Source of the DNA: Staphylococcus simulans
Lineage (GTDB): Bacteria; Bacillota; Bacilli; Staphylococcales; Staphylococcaceae
Assembly (NCBI RefSeq): GCF_002994445.1
Contig: NZ_MRZJ01000003.1
Span: 62,001 to 126,000, forward strand
Direction of reading: 5' to 3'
Length of the DNA: 64,000 bases
Shown here: positions 26,461 through 36,345 of the stretch, piece after piece
How the letters are laid out: the number at the start of each line of letters is the position of its first letter
Position numbering within the stretch: the stretch's first letter is position 1
Translations under genes and position numbers: made by a program
Notes under the pieces: model-generated
What the model saw: only the letters and a program-made list of their open reading frames with translations
The model's database searches: none
Told to the model about the DNA's origin: nothing

Positions 26461-26527
26461 CTTATTGTAAAAACAATAAGGATGAAAATAGTAGAACATG
26501 GCGCAGCAGATGATGCTGCGCTTTTTT
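26461..26527 (+). terminator. Two hairpins ending the YkvI transcript
   Basis: CTTATTG/CAATAAG (26461-26480) is followed by a strong GCGCAGCA/TGCTGCGC stem with TTTTTT (26501-26527). The second is the terminator. Confidence 0.85.
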
Positions 26528-26633
26528 AATGAGTATTGCTTCGTCTTTGAGATACATTGTGATTTCAAGTACAATAAAAGCGAAATAAAATTATCTCGCC
26601 CAAAGAACGACAGAGAGAGGACATGATAATGAA

Positions 26634-27656
26634 ATGAGCAGTCGCAAAAAGCGTTGGCTGATAGGAGGGGCCGTTGTCGGTGTCTTAGTATGTATTGCCA
26701 TAGCTATCGGAGTGAAATTATATATGGATGAGCATCATAGACAAAATATGAAACAGAAAGTCGCAATCAATAATAACAATGTTAAAGTCTTTAATAATAT
26801 TACATACGGCAAGACTTACCCGAAAAGCCAATTAGACATTATTACACCCGCAGAACTAGATAAAGATGTGAAGCTGCCTGTAATATTTTGGATGCATGGG
26901 GGCGGTTTTATTGCAGGAGATAAGCAATATAAAAATCCGCTGCTTTCAAGGATTGCTGAACAAGGTTATATTGTCGTGAATGTGAATTATGCTTTAGCGC
27001 CGCAATATAAATATCCGACACCTTTAATCCAAATGGATCAAGCTGTAAAGTTTATTAAAGAAAACCCGCATGAATTGCCGATTGATTTCAATCAAGTAGT
27101 CTTTGGCGGAGATTCTGCCGGGGCACAGTTATCCAGTCAATATACAGCGATTCAAACGGATGAAAAATTAAGAAAAGAAATGGACTTTAAACAACGCTTC
27201 AAACCTGAAAACATTAGGGCCGCTATCTTTTTCGGCGGGTTCTATAATATGAATACAGTAAAGAAAACAGAATTCCCGCGTATTCAATTGTTTATGAGGA
27301 GTTATACAGGTACAGAAAACTGGGAAACTGAGTTTAGAGATTTATCGGAAATGTCGACAATTGAGCATGTTACTAAAAATTATCCGCCGACATTCTTATC
27401 TGTAGGAGATGCCGATCCGTTTGCAAGTCAAAACGAAGAATTTGCACAAGTGTTAGATGAAAAAGGTACTTCTGTAGATACTTTATTCTATGATGGTTCC
27501 CATCAACTCCGACATCAGTACCAATTCCATTTGAATCTGCCGGAATCTAAAGAGAACCTGACACAAGTACAACGCTTCTTAAGCCGCAACATAAGCTCTA
27601 CAACTATGAAAGAGCAAGATGAACAGACGGATTCTGTTCAACTCAATCCTTATTAA
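26634..27656 (+). CDS. Membrane-anchored alpha/beta hydrolase (HSL-type esterase/lipase)
   Basis: Esterase-like protein of 340 residues with an N-terminal membrane anchor (about 9-30) and an extracytoplasmic alpha/beta-hydrolase domain. The oxyanion motif HGGG (WMHGGGFIAGD), nucleophile elbow GGDSAGAQ, aspartate region VGDADPF and histidine GSHQLRH are all present. This is the hormone-sensitive-lipase layout also seen in a protein at the same position in S. aureus. The ribosome site (GAGAGAGGAC) is slightly far from the ATG. The natural ester is unknown. Confidence 0.82.
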   Translation: MSSRKKRWLIGGAVVGVLVCIAIAIGVKLYMDEHHRQNMKQKVAINNNNVKVFNNITYGKTYPKSQLDIITPAELDKDVKLPVIFWMHGGGFIAGDKQYKNPLLSRIAEQGYIVVNVNYALAPQYKYPTPLIQMDQAVKFIKENPHELPIDFNQVVFGGDSAGAQLSSQYTAIQTDEKLRKEMDFKQRFKPENIRAAIFFGGFYNMNTVKKTEFPRIQLFMRSYTGTENWETEFRDLSEMSTIEHVTKNYPPTFLSVGDADPFASQNEEFAQVLDEKGTSVDTLFYDGSHQLRHQYQFHLNLPESKENLTQVQRFLSRNISSTTMKEQDEQTDSVQLNPY

Positions 27657-27681
27657 TAAAATTGAATAAAAATAGATGAAA

Positions 27682-27720
27682 AGAGGTATCAGATACATGT
27701 GCTTTATCTGATATCTCTTT
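27682..27720. terminator. Hairpin between convergent genes
   Basis: AAGAGGTATCAGATA pairs with ATCTGATATCTCTTT; T/A tracts flank both sides. Confidence 0.7.
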
Positions 27721-27805
27721 ATGCTATAGAATAATAAATAGTGAGATGAATGAAAAAAGGCAAAACAAAAACCTAATATGCAAAGATACATATTAGGAAA
27801 AAGTA

Positions 27806-28312
27806 TTAGTGTAATAATTTAGCCATTACATATTCACTGTAGAATTTATTATCTATCTTTAATTTATCGCGCATTTCGCCTTCAATTTGATAACCGGCAG
27901 ATTTAAATAAATCCACGGCTGTTTCATTTTCAGGAACAACTAATGCTTCTAAACGGCGAATACTGTGGTTATATGCCCATGCATCCACCGCGTTTAATAA
28001 CGATTGCCCAACACCTTTACTGCGGTATTGTTCGCGTATACCGATACGTACGCGTGTTTCATGACGTGTGCGCTCGTATTTGCGGGAAGTTACAATCGCA
28101 AATCCAATCAGCATACCGTCGATTTCAGCGAGGTAAATGGTATTTGATGGAGAAGTGATGAAATGTTCAAGCTGCTTGAGTGCACTTGAAAGCGAAGGGA
28201 CATATTCACCAGGACTATACAGCATGTAATTAGACTCATCATAGATATCTTTCAACAATACAATATAATCATCCGCATCATTTATACTTATTTCTCTAAT
28301 CGTATGTTCCAT
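27806..28312 (-). CDS. GNAT-family acetyltransferase (RimI/PhnO-like)
   Basis: N-acetyltransferase of about 168 residues. The acetyl-CoA site is seen as VRIGIREQYRSKGVGQSLLNAV (V-R-x5-R-x-x-G-x-G type, with RSKGVG), followed by NETAVDLFKSAGY. GGAGGG precedes the ATG at 28312, chosen over a GTG two codons upstream. Divergent from graR with about 200 bp between. In S. aureus the slot before graR is held by graX; that gene is not here. The substrate is unknown. Confidence 0.82.
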   Translation of the reverse strand: MEHTIREISINDADDYIVLLKDIYDESNYMLYSPGEYVPSLSSALKQLEHFITSPSNTIYLAEIDGMLIGFAIVTSRKYERTRHETRVRIGIREQYRSKGVGQSLLNAVDAWAYNHSIRRLEALVVPENETAVDLFKSAGYQIEGEMRDKLKIDNKFYSEYVMAKLLH

Positions 28313-28371
28313 AGACACCCTCCATTTTATAAGGTAGTATTACACTGAGTATATACTAATTCGTACCGGAC

Positions 28372-28424
28372 TGCATTGATTTAGTTCAATGCTTATCTAA
28401 AATGTATAAAACAATACATTTTAG
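28372..28424. promoter_or_regulatory. Two adjacent inverted repeats upstream of graR
   Basis: GCATTG/CAATGC is followed directly by a perfect 11-base inverted repeat (CTAAAATGTAT, 6-base spacer, ATACATTTTAG at 28397-28424). Both lie in the 200-bp gap between the divergent GNAT and graR genes. They could be operators or a weak terminator; no T run favours the operator reading. Confidence 0.45.
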
Positions 28425-28518
28425 AGTAGTACGTATTCAATAGTGTAAAAGAAAAACAGTGAAATGTAAATGAAATGTTTTTGCAATAATTTTGAAATAA
28501 ATACAGGCTGGTGAAAGC

Positions 28519-29199
28519 ATGAAAATTTTATTGGTAGAAGATGATAAATCTTTATTTGAACAATTAAAGAAAGAATTGGAACACTGGGACTTGCATGTAT
28601 ATGGTATAGAAGACTTTAACCATGTTTTAGAAGAATATACAGAAATCCAACCAGAGATTATCATTATGGATGTTGAATTGCCGAAATATGATGGTTTCTA
28701 TTGGTGCCGTGCCATTCGTAATCAATCGAATGTTCCGATACTTTTCCTATCCGCTAGAGATAATCCGATGGATCAAGTGATGAGTATGGAATTAGGAGCA
28801 GATGATTTTATGCAGAAGCCGTTCTATACCAATGTGCTGATTGCAAAGTTAAAGGCGATTTACCGCCGCGTTTATCAATTTAATATAGAAGAAAAACGTA
28901 TGATGACATGGGGAGATGTACAAGTGGACCTGGCAAAAGGAGTCTTAGAACGAGACGGTGAAAGTGCACACTTGTCGAAAACGGAGATGCTGATACTGGA
29001 AATTTTATTACAGCACCGCAATCAAATTGTCAGCCGTGATGCGATTATCACTGCATTGTGGGATGATGAAGCCTTTGTCAGCGATAATACTTTAACGGTC
29101 AATATCAATCGTTTAAGAAAGAAACTGGCAGAATTCGGTTTAACGCATGCGATTGAAACAAGAGTCGGCAAAGGATATATGGCACATGACTTCGATTAA
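28519..29199 (+). CDS. graR: Two-component response regulator GraR
   Basis: OmpR-type regulator of 226 residues: receiver domain with acidic pocket EDD, phospho-acceptor aspartate in IIMDVELPKYDGF and the conserved lysine in MQKPF, then a winged-helix DNA-binding domain (about 130-224). In staphylococci GraR controls dltABCD, mprF and vraFG in response to cationic antimicrobial peptides. It lies directly upstream of graS, which it overlaps by 14 bases, and vraFG follows, which fixes the identity. Confidence 0.92.
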   Translation: MKILLVEDDKSLFEQLKKELEHWDLHVYGIEDFNHVLEEYTEIQPEIIIMDVELPKYDGFYWCRAIRNQSNVPILFLSARDNPMDQVMSMELGADDFMQKPFYTNVLIAKLKAIYRRVYQFNIEEKRMMTWGDVQVDLAKGVLERDGESAHLSKTEMLILEILLQHRNQIVSRDAIITALWDDEAFVSDNTLTVNINRLRKKLAEFGLTHAIETRVGKGYMAHDFD

Positions 29200-30229
29200 A
29201 AGAATTTATCATTATTTAGTGTCGCGGTTGAATTGGCTGGCGCTTATTTTAGGCTTTCAAGTCTTTTTGGTTGTATTAGCTTATTTGGATCCTGATTTAT
29301 CACTTGGTTCGGTAGGCTATGTGATTTTATGCAATCTGATATTTACACTGGTGTTCTTAATTTTTGCTTACTTTTATGAAACAGCATTTAATAAGAAGCT
29401 GTCAGAAATGCGAGAGATTGAAGAGTTAAAACATAAAGAAGCAGCAAATACACCGATGGAAGGTGAAGTACTGGATTATTTGTATACGATGATTCAGCGT
29501 CAAAAGCACATTGTATCGGAACAAGCTATTCAATTGAATGCACACGAACAAAGCTTAACGGAGTTTGTGCATGAAATTAAAACACCGCTGACTGCTCTGC
29601 AGTTATTAATTGACCAAGAAACAGATGAAACACGTCGCAATGAAATGCTGTATGAATGGTCTCGTATGAATCAAATGCTGGATAACCAGCTGTACTTAAC
29701 AAGACTGAATTCGAAGCAGCAAGACCTCTATTTTGATAAAGTCTCTCTGAAACGAATAGTGATAGGAGAAATTCAGCTCACGCGCAATATCTGCAGGCAG
29801 CGCGGTATCGGCTTTGATATGGATTTTGAAGCGGATTTCCAAGTGTTTACAGATATGAAGTGGTGCAAAATGATGCTGCGGCAAGTGATTTCAAATGCGG
29901 TGAAATACAGTCATCCCAGTACCGAAATCGCAATCAACGCTTATAAAGCACAAGAACAAGTGTGCTTAAGCATCAAAGATACTGGACGCGGGATTGCTAC
30001 GAATGATTTGCCTCGGATTTTTGAACGCGGTTTTACTTCTACGCAATATCGTCATGAAACGACTTCTTCAGGTATCGGTTTATATTTAGTGGATCAAATT
30101 AAAGATGCGCTTCAGATTCAAGTAGAGGTAGATTCAACGGTCAATAAAGGGACTACAGTGACTTTTGTTTTCCCAAAACAAAATGAAATATTGTCACGTA
30201 TGTCTGAAGTGACAAAGTTGTCACTTTAA
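29186..30229 (+). CDS. graS: Sensor histidine kinase GraS
   Basis: Intramembrane-sensing (BceS-like) kinase of 347 residues with two close N-terminal helices and almost no extracellular loop. Then come the phospho-acceptor histidine in EFVHEIKTPLTALQLLIDQ and ATPase boxes NAVKYS, DTGRGI and SSGIGLYLV. Alignment with S. aureus GraS places the start at the ATG at 29186, inside the graR end, not at 29147. The C-terminal codons (SEVTKLSL) also encode the palindrome that looks like a GraR operator. Confidence 0.93.
   Translation: MTSIKRIYHYLVSRLNWLALILGFQVFLVVLAYLDPDLSLGSVGYVILCNLIFTLVFLIFAYFYETAFNKKLSEMREIEELKHKEAANTPMEGEVLDYLYTMIQRQKHIVSEQAIQLNAHEQSLTEFVHEIKTPLTALQLLIDQETDETRRNEMLYEWSRMNQMLDNQLYLTRLNSKQQDLYFDKVSLKRIVIGEIQLTRNICRQRGIGFDMDFEADFQVFTDMKWCKMMLRQVISNAVKYSHPSTEIAINAYKAQEQVCLSIKDTGRGIATNDLPRIFERGFTSTQYRHETTSSGIGLYLVDQIKDALQIQVEVDSTVNKGTTVTFVFPKQNEILSRMSEVTKLSL
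30207..30226. promoter_or_regulatory. GraR-type operator palindrome
   Basis: AAGTGACAA-AG-TTGTCACTT is a perfect 9-base inverted repeat centred on ACAAAGTTGT, one base from the reported GraR motif ACAAATTTGT. It lies in the last codons of graS, about 95 bp before vraF, where it would control vraFG. Confidence 0.65.
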
Positions 30230-30320
30230 CCCTTTGTTTTGTAACATCAATCCAACGACCTAAAAGCAGAAGTTGCGTACACTGAAAGTACAATAAGTTA
30301 AGAAAAGGAGCGCTATCAAA

Positions 30321-31082
30321 ATGGCAATTCTAACAGTATCCAATTTAACGAAAGTATTTGGAAACAAACAAGTGGCGCAAGAGGTGCTTAAGGGTTTGTC
30401 GTTTAAAGTTGAAAAAGGTGAATTTATTTCAATTATGGGACCTTCAGGTTCTGGTAAAACGACATTATTGAATATGTTAAGTTCAATTGATTATATTACA
30501 CAAGGATCAGTTGAGTTGAATGGACATCAACTTCAGAAGTTGAGCAATAAAGCTTTATCTGAAGTACGCAAGAAAGAAATCGGATTTATTTTCCAAGATT
30601 ACAATCTGCTTGATACTTTAACGGTTAAAGAAAATATTATGCTGCCGTTATCGATACAAAAGCTGTCTAAAAAAGATGCGGAAGTACGTTTTAATGAGGT
30701 TGTCGAAGCATTAGGTATTACAGATATCGCACATAAATATCCTTCAGAGATTTCAGGCGGTCAAAAACAGCGTGTTTCAGCAGCACGTGCATTCATAACA
30801 AGACCTGCAATTATCTTTGCGGATGAGCCGACAGGGGCATTAGATTCTAAAAGTGCGCAAGATTTATTGCGCCGTTTAAAATCAATGAATGAACGTTTTA
30901 ATACAACGATTTTAATGGTGACACATGATCCTGCCGCAGCAAGTTATTCTAACCGTGTTATTATGCTGAAAGATGGACAAATTCATTCTGAATTATATCA
31001 AGGCGAACGTACAAAACAGGCGTTCTATAAAGAAATCATTCAAGCACAAAGTGTCTTGGGCGGTGTTCAATATGAGTTTTAA
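30321..31082 (+). CDS. vraF: Antimicrobial-peptide ABC transporter ATPase VraF
   Basis: ATPase of the BceAB-like VraFG complex, which in S. aureus senses cationic peptides together with GraS and supports resistance. The 253 residues show Walker [11 protein letters not shown]-loop FQDYNLLD, signature SGGQKQR, Walker [14 protein letters not shown] and H-loop [12 protein letters not shown] precedes the ATG. It overlaps vraG by 11 bases, and a putative GraR operator lies upstream. Confidence 0.93.
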   Translation: MAILTVSNLTKVFGNKQVAQEVLKGLSFKVEKGEFISIMGPSGSGKTTLLNMLSSIDYITQGSVELNGHQLQKLSNKALSEVRKKEIGFIFQDYNLLDTLTVKENIMLPLSIQKLSKKDAEVRFNEVVEALGITDIAHKYPSEISGGQKQRVSAARAFITRPAIIFADEPTGALDSKSAQDLLRRLKSMNERFNTTILMVTHDPAAASYSNRVIMLKDGQIHSELYQGERTKQAFYKEIIQAQSVLGGVQYEF

Positions 31083-32970
31083 GCATATTGTATTCAAGAA
31101 CCTAAGACAAAATATCAGACATTACGGCTTATACTTATTCTCATTAATTATGAGTATTGCCTTATATTTCAGCTTTGTGACTTTAAAGTATACAGATACC
31201 ATCAACAACAAAGAAGCAACCGTGTTTATTCAAAAAGGTGCGAGCATCGGAAGTACCTTTCTCTTCATTATCATTATAGTATTCTTGCTCTATGTGAATC
31301 AGCTGTTTATAAAACAGCGTGATAAGGAGCTTGGGCTATACCAATTAATCGGTTTGACCAAAGGTAATATTATCCGCATGTCGATGTTGGAACAAATTGC
31401 GATATTCCTTATTACAGGTGCCGTAGGTATGATTGCAGGTTTAATCGGTTCAAGACTACTGCTTTTGATATGTATGAAGCTGATGGGTGTGGATATCAGT
31501 ATCCATCTGCACTTTAGTATGCAAGCATTCACTGCTACATCACTGATGTTGTTATTAGCTTACATCTTGATAATTTTGCAGAATACTATTTTTATTCAAC
31601 GCCGTTCGATTTTAAAATTAATGCAGACACGTCAAACTACAGATGCTAAAACGAATAAAATTAAAGTACTAGAATTTATCAGCGGTGTTTTAGGACTAGG
31701 TATGATTGTTTCAGGATATCTTATGGCACTCAATACGAAGTTATTAGTCAGTCTTATAACACCATATCTTATCCTATTATTAACTATCGTTGGTGCATAC
31801 TTATTCTTTAGAAGTACAGTGTCGCTGTTATTCAAAACACTTAAGAAAAGAAAGAAAGGCAATGTGACTATTAACGATGTCATCTTTACAGCGTCGATTA
31901 TGCATCGCATGAAGAAAAATGCGTTATCGCTGACGATTATTGCAGTGATTTCAGCGATAACGGTAACTATTCTGTGCTTTGCGGCCGTTACCGTCAAATT
32001 AGAACAAGAACAAGTGAATTTGCGTGCACCTTATGATATTACAATGCAAAGCAAAAAGGATGCTGATCGCTATCAAGAGGCATTAAAATCACATGACATT
32101 CCTTTCAATTTGAATTATAAAGAGCTTACTATGTTCAAAGGTGAAAGCAGCAACTTGTATGAAAGCCGTATCGGCAGTATGATGGGCATGCGTGTTACGA
32201 GTGATAAATATGTCAAAGATGCAAGCCTGTCTGATCATTCGTCTAAATTAGCACATCCGTTTGGTACGGGCCAATTTTTAAAGCCGATTACAGACAAATC
32301 TTATGTTGAATTTAAAGATAAGCAGCAAAACAAATTGCTGCGATTGAATGTACAGCGTTCAGATACAGATATTCGCTTTAGTTTAGTGACATTGCGCGGC
32401 GGTCCATTATTAATTATAAATGATGCAGATTATCAGCTGTTAAAAGAGAAAGGGCAATTTGAAAAGGATAGTGTTGCTCAACAATATGGTTTCACAATAA
32501 CAGATGATTCCAAAATGGACGAAGCAACAAAATTACTGCATAAAACATTGCCGCATTATGAAACGAGAGAAGAAGCGGCTAAAGACTTCAGAAACTTCAG
32601 CGGTATTTTCTTATTCGTCACATCATTTTTAGGCATTGCCTTTTTAATGGCTGCAGGTTGTATCATCTATATTAAACAAATGGATGAAACGACAGACGAA
32701 ATCGATCATTTCAGAGTACTGCGCAAACTTGGGTTTACACAATATGATATGCGCAAAGGCTTGAAACTGAAAGTATTGTTTAATTTCGGCTTGCCGCTGG
32801 TTGTTGGATTGTTGCATGCGTATTTTGCGTCATGGTCCTTCTTAAAATTAATGGGGTCAACTGATCACTCTCCAGTCTTTGCAGTGATGGCAATTTACAC
32901 AATGATTTATGCTGGTTTTGCGGTGATTGCATACGTGCATATGAAACGTACAATAAAACAATCGATTTAA
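31072..32970 (+). CDS. vraG: Antimicrobial-peptide ABC transporter permease VraG
   Basis: BceB-type permease of 632 residues with ten helices, FtsX-like folds at both ends ([14 protein letters not shown] near the N-terminus; [15 protein letters not shown] and [16 protein letters not shown] near the C-terminus) and the large extracellular domain of about 200 residues between helices 7 and 8 that is the sensor loop. The frame runs open from 30973, but the ATG at 31072 matches the S. aureus length and follows a GGCGGTG site. Terminator follows. Confidence 0.92.
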   Translation: MSFKHIVFKNLRQNIRHYGLYLFSLIMSIALYFSFVTLKYTDTINNKEATVFIQKGASIGSTFLFIIIIVFLLYVNQLFIKQRDKELGLYQLIGLTKGNIIRMSMLEQIAIFLITGAVGMIAGLIGSRLLLLICMKLMGVDISIHLHFSMQAFTATSLMLLLAYILIILQNTIFIQRRSILKLMQTRQTTDAKTNKIKVLEFISGVLGLGMIVSGYLMALNTKLLVSLITPYLILLLTIVGAYLFFRSTVSLLFKTLKKRKKGNVTINDVIFTASIMHRMKKNALSLTIIAVISAITVTILCFAAVTVKLEQEQVNLRAPYDITMQSKKDADRYQEALKSHDIPFNLNYKELTMFKGESSNLYESRIGSMMGMRVTSDKYVKDASLSDHSSKLAHPFGTGQFLKPITDKSYVEFKDKQQNKLLRLNVQRSDTDIRFSLVTLRGGPLLIINDADYQLLKEKGQFEKDSVAQQYGFTITDDSKMDEATKLLHKTLPHYETREEAAKDFRNFSGIFLFVTSFLGIAFLMAAGCIIYIKQMDETTDEIDHFRVLRKLGFTQYDMRKGLKLKVLFNFGLPLVVGLLHAYFASWSFLKLMGSTDHSPVFAVMAIYTMIYAGFAVIAYVHMKRTIKQSI

Positions 32971-32987
32971 CACTATGAATGTAAATG

Positions 32988-33029
32988 TACTCTGAAAACT
33001 AAAATTATTTGGTTTTCGGAGTATTTTTT
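32988..33029 (+). terminator. vraFG terminator
   Basis: TACTCTGAAAAC pairs imperfectly with GGTTTTCGGAGTA, followed by TTTTTT. The following gap to 33368 is AT-rich and must contain the pit promoter, which I could not fix. Confidence 0.8.
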
Positions 33030-33367
33030 GTACTGAAAATGTGTGAAAATAAGAAAGTTAGGTAAAAACTTTAGTGGGATGCTTAACAATCAAGGTGAAA
33101 TTTTATATAGGATACTGATTTTATTACAGTAATCGTACATTACAATTATGTTCAATTGTTAAGATTTTGTAAATATAATTGTAGTGGTGTAAATTTTATG
33201 CTATTTTCTTTTTAGGAAGGTAAATTTTATTTGAAGCTAGTGTGAAGATGACATACATATTAGTTTCGAAAGTATCAAACGATTACTTTTTACAGCTATA
33301 TACTTTTGAGTTTCAAATTTACGAAATGTGATTGAAAAGCAATCGCTGAAAATGGAGGATTTTCAAA

Positions 33368-33985
33368 ATGTTTAATAAGAAAAAGGATAAGTTCATGGTT
33401 AAATTGGAGGAAATGGTGTTCAATTTAGATCGCGCAGCCATTGAGTTTGGGAAAATGGACTTTAACACACATCTAGATTTGAAAGCTTATTCTGATAATA
33501 TCAAAACATATGAGTCACACGGTGATGACTTAATGCATCAAGTTATTTCTGACTTGAACCAAACTTTCATTACCCCAATCGAACGTGAAGATATTTTATC
33601 TTTATGTAATGCAATTGACGATGTATTAGATGCAATGGAAGAAACATCTGCGATGTTTGAAATGTATTCAATTGAATATTCAGATGAGTACATGGCAGAA
33701 TTCGTTGATAACATTCAAAAAGCAGTAGCAGAAATGAAACTTGCTATTGGTTTATTAGTTGAGAAAAAACTTTCTCATATGCGTATTCATTCAATTAATA
33801 TTAAAGAATTCGAAACAAACTGTGATGGAGTGTTAAGACAATCTATTAAGCACATCTTCAACAGCGAAACAGATCCAATCACATTGATTAAAATCAAAGA
33901 TATCTATGAAAGCTTGGAAAACGTTGCGGATAAATGCCAAGCAGTAGCAAATAATTTCGAAACAATTATCATGAAAAATAGCTAA
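33368..33985 (+). CDS. DUF47/PhoU-like Pit accessory protein
   Basis: PhoU_div (DUF47) family protein of 205 residues, all-helical and acidic, with the paired segments AIDDVLDAMEETSAMFEMYSI and IKIKDIYESLENVADKCQAVANNFE that carry metal-binding acidic residues in PhoU-like folds. It sits 12 bp before the phosphate transporter gene and probably controls it. GGAGG precedes the ATG. The pairing with pit is the usual arrangement in Firmicutes. Confidence 0.88.
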   Translation: MFNKKKDKFMVKLEEMVFNLDRAAIEFGKMDFNTHLDLKAYSDNIKTYESHGDDLMHQVISDLNQTFITPIEREDILSLCNAIDDVLDAMEETSAMFEMYSIEYSDEYMAEFVDNIQKAVAEMKLAIGLLVEKKLSHMRIHSINIKEFETNCDGVLRQSIKHIFNSETDPITLIKIKDIYESLENVADKCQAVANNFETIIMKNS

Positions 33986-33997
33986 GGAGTAATTTAA

Positions 33998-35005
33998 ATG
34001 GATTATATTATAATTATCACTGTAGCTATCGTTATTTTTTCATTGGTGTTCGACTTTATTAACGGCTTCCACGATACAGCGAATGCGGTAGCTACTGCAG
34101 TGTCGACAAGAGCATTAACGCCAAGACGTGCAATCTTTTTAGCAGCGATTATGAACTTTATCGGTGCTTTGACATTTACAGGTGTAGCAGGAACAATTAC
34201 GAAAGATATCGTCGATCCATTTAAATTGACGAATGGCTTAGTTGTTGTATTAGCAGCGATTTTTGCGGCGATTTTCTGGAACTTGTTAACATGGTACTTC
34301 GGTATCCCAAGTTCTTCATCACACGCATTAATCGGATCTATTGCTGGTGCAGCTGTAGCATCGCAAGGTTCATTTACAGTCTTGCATTTCCAAGGTTTCA
34401 CAAAAATCATTATTGTATTAATCGTGTCACCGTTAATTGCGTTTTGTGTAGGTTTCTTGATTTATTCATTTATCAAAGTAGTTTTCAAAAACGCAAACTT
34501 AACGAAAAGCAACCGCAACTTTAGAATATTCCAAATCTTTACTGCGGCATTGCAATCATTCTCACACGGTACAAACGATGCCCAAAAATCAATGGGTATC
34601 ATTACATTAGCGTTAATTGTTGCTAACTTGCAAAATGGTAATAACGTAGAACCGCAATTATGGGTTAAAGTTGCCTGTGCTGCCGCAATGGGTCTTGGTA
34701 CTGCAGTAGGTGGTTGGAAAATCATCAAAACTGTCGGCGGCAACATTATGAAGATTCGCCCGGCTAACGGTGCTGCTGCGGATTTATCTTCAGCATTAAC
34801 AATCTTTGTGGCATCTTCATTGCATTTCCCATTATCTACAACACACGTTGTATCTTCATCTATCCTTGGTGTAGGGGCTTCTAACCGTGCAAAAGGAGTT
34901 AAATGGAATACAGCACAACGTATGATTGTGACTTGGGTAATCACATTACCGATTTCTGCAATTGTTGCAGCAATCATTTACTGGATTATGAATATTTTCT
35001 TATAG
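33998..35005 (+). CDS. pit: Low-affinity inorganic phosphate transporter (Pit family)
   Basis: Phosphate:cation symporter of 335 residues with about ten helices. Both halves carry the inverted-repeat signatures: DFINGFHDTANAVATAVSTRAL with SSSHALIGS, and FSHGTNDAQKSMGI with LSTTHVVSSSI. It forms an operon with the DUF47 gene. AAGGAG precedes the ATG. Family members move metal-phosphate complexes; arsenate is a common side substrate. Confidence 0.93.
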   Translation: MDYIIIITVAIVIFSLVFDFINGFHDTANAVATAVSTRALTPRRAIFLAAIMNFIGALTFTGVAGTITKDIVDPFKLTNGLVVVLAAIFAAIFWNLLTWYFGIPSSSSHALIGSIAGAAVASQGSFTVLHFQGFTKIIIVLIVSPLIAFCVGFLIYSFIKVVFKNANLTKSNRNFRIFQIFTAALQSFSHGTNDAQKSMGIITLALIVANLQNGNNVEPQLWVKVACAAAMGLGTAVGGWKIIKTVGGNIMKIRPANGAAADLSSALTIFVASSLHFPLSTTHVVSSSILGVGASNRAKGVKWNTAQRMIVTWVITLPISAIVAAIIYWIMNIFL

Positions 35006-35073
35006 TGCAACGCACACATACTTAATTACAACATAAATCTGTTTAGCTTAAGGCAAACAGTGCGAAATAAAGA

Positions 35074-35158
35074 ACGGACAATCTTCGACTTGTGAAAGAT
35101 TGTCCGTTTTTAAATACGTGTATATGAAAAAGGCGATGGGGTTTCCATCGCCTTTCAT
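35074..35158. terminator. Paired terminators between pit and the LysM-CHAP gene
   Basis: AACGGACAATCTT/AAGATTGTCCGTT with TTTTT (35074-35113) ends pit. AAAGGCGATGG/CCATCGCCTTT (35129-35158) reads as a terminator for the minus-strand gene. Confidence 0.88.
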
Positions 35159-35172
35159 GTATGTGTTAAAGA

Positions 35173-35979
35173 TTAATGAATGTAATTGTAGCTTGAAGCC
35201 ATTGAAGCTGGAATTGTACGGTAATCTACCACACCTGGAGGTGTATTGAAGTTCATTTCTGAAATTAAGATACTTCCATCACCGTTCACTTGTTCTACAT
35301 AAGCTACGTGTCCAATCGGACCTTCATAGTTTTGCATGATTGAACCAGCTTGAGGTGTGTTGTTGACTGTATAACCATCCGCTTGTGCATTGGCTGCCCA
35401 ATGATCTGCGTTCCACCAATAAGTACTGATTGGTTGACCTGTTTCAGCACGACGATTGAATACATGCCAAGTACATTGACCCCAGTCATATAAGTTAGCA
35501 TGATTGAATGTCGGTGATTGATTTGTTGTTGGTGCTGCTGTTGGTGTACCGCCGCCGCCAGTTCCGCCGGAACTTGGAATAGTCAGTTGCTGACCAGGAT
35601 GGATAAGGTAACCATTTAAGTTGTTAGCTGACATAATTGCTTCAGCAGAAGTACCGTATTGACTTGCAATAATACCTAATGATTCACCTGCTTGTACATT
35701 ATGTACGCCACCTTGGCCTGTTGAAACATTAACGCTAGCGCCGCTGTTTGAACCTTGGCTGCTGCCGTTGACTGTAATGACTTGTCCAGGGAATACCATA
35801 TTGTTCGATAAGTTATTGTCTTGCTTGATACTATCAATTGAAACACCGTATTGATCTGAGATAGACCAAAGTGATTCACCAGCTTGAACTGTGTGTTGTG
35901 TCGAAGCATCAGCATCTTGATGCGTAAGTGCTAAGGCAGCGCCTGTCGCAACTGAGAATGTAACTGCTAACTTTTTCAA
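35173..35979 (-). CDS. Secreted LysM-CHAP peptidoglycan hydrolase (SsaA/Sle1-like)
   Basis: Cell-wall amidase/endopeptidase of 268 residues: signal peptide (to about residue 25), two LysM repeats (each with HTVQAGESLW- or HNVQAGESLG-type starts), a Gly/Thr linker, and a C-terminal CHAP domain with catalytic GQCTWHVF cysteine, GHVAYVE histidine and SEMNF asparagine. GAGGAGGAA just before a TTG at 35979 makes this the start rather than the ATG seven codons upstream. It matches the S. aureus protein at the same position. A WalR-type site lies upstream. Confidence 0.9.
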   Translation of the reverse strand: MKKLAVTFSVATGAALALTHQDADASTQHTVQAGESLWSISDQYGVSIDSIKQDNNLSNNMVFPGQVITVNGSSQGSNSGASVNVSTGQGGVHNVQAGESLGIIASQYGTSAEAIMSANNLNGYLIHPGQQLTIPSSGGTGGGGTPTAAPTTNQSPTFNHANLYDWGQCTWHVFNRRAETGQPISTYWWNADHWAANAQADGYTVNNTPQAGSIMQNYEGPIGHVAYVEQVNGDGSILISEMNFNTPPGVVDYRTIPASMASSYNYIH

Positions 35980-36104
35980 AAGAGATTCCTCCTCTATCAT
36001 TGGTTCTTTATTGACTTATGCATTTGATTTCCTATGTAACTTTGATATTAATCAACATTTCTATACTTCCACATCTTATCAGAAATATTCTCGGATTTGT
36101 GTAT

Positions 36105-36121
36105 TGTTACGTTCTTGTAAT
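36105..36121 (+). promoter_or_regulatory. WalR-type binding site
   Basis: TGTTAC-GTTCT-TGTAAT is an exact fit to TGTWAH-N5-TGTWAH. It is about 125 bases upstream of the LysM-CHAP start, in inverted orientation relative to that gene, within a 366-bp divergent gap. Confidence 0.55.
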
Positions 36122-36345
36122 ATTTTTTAATAAAAGTTGAAAAGAATTATAAATATCAAAAGTCGTAATACAATCAGGGTTGAACAGTGAAATACATAAG
36201 TTTGTGAAAGGGGTAACGTAATGTTTGTAATAAAATTATGAACATCTATCGAAACATAGGAAATCGTTTATGTTTAAATTGGAATTTTGATATACTTATA
36301 TGACAGAATATTTATTAAGTCGTACCAATGAGGGAGTTGAACAAT

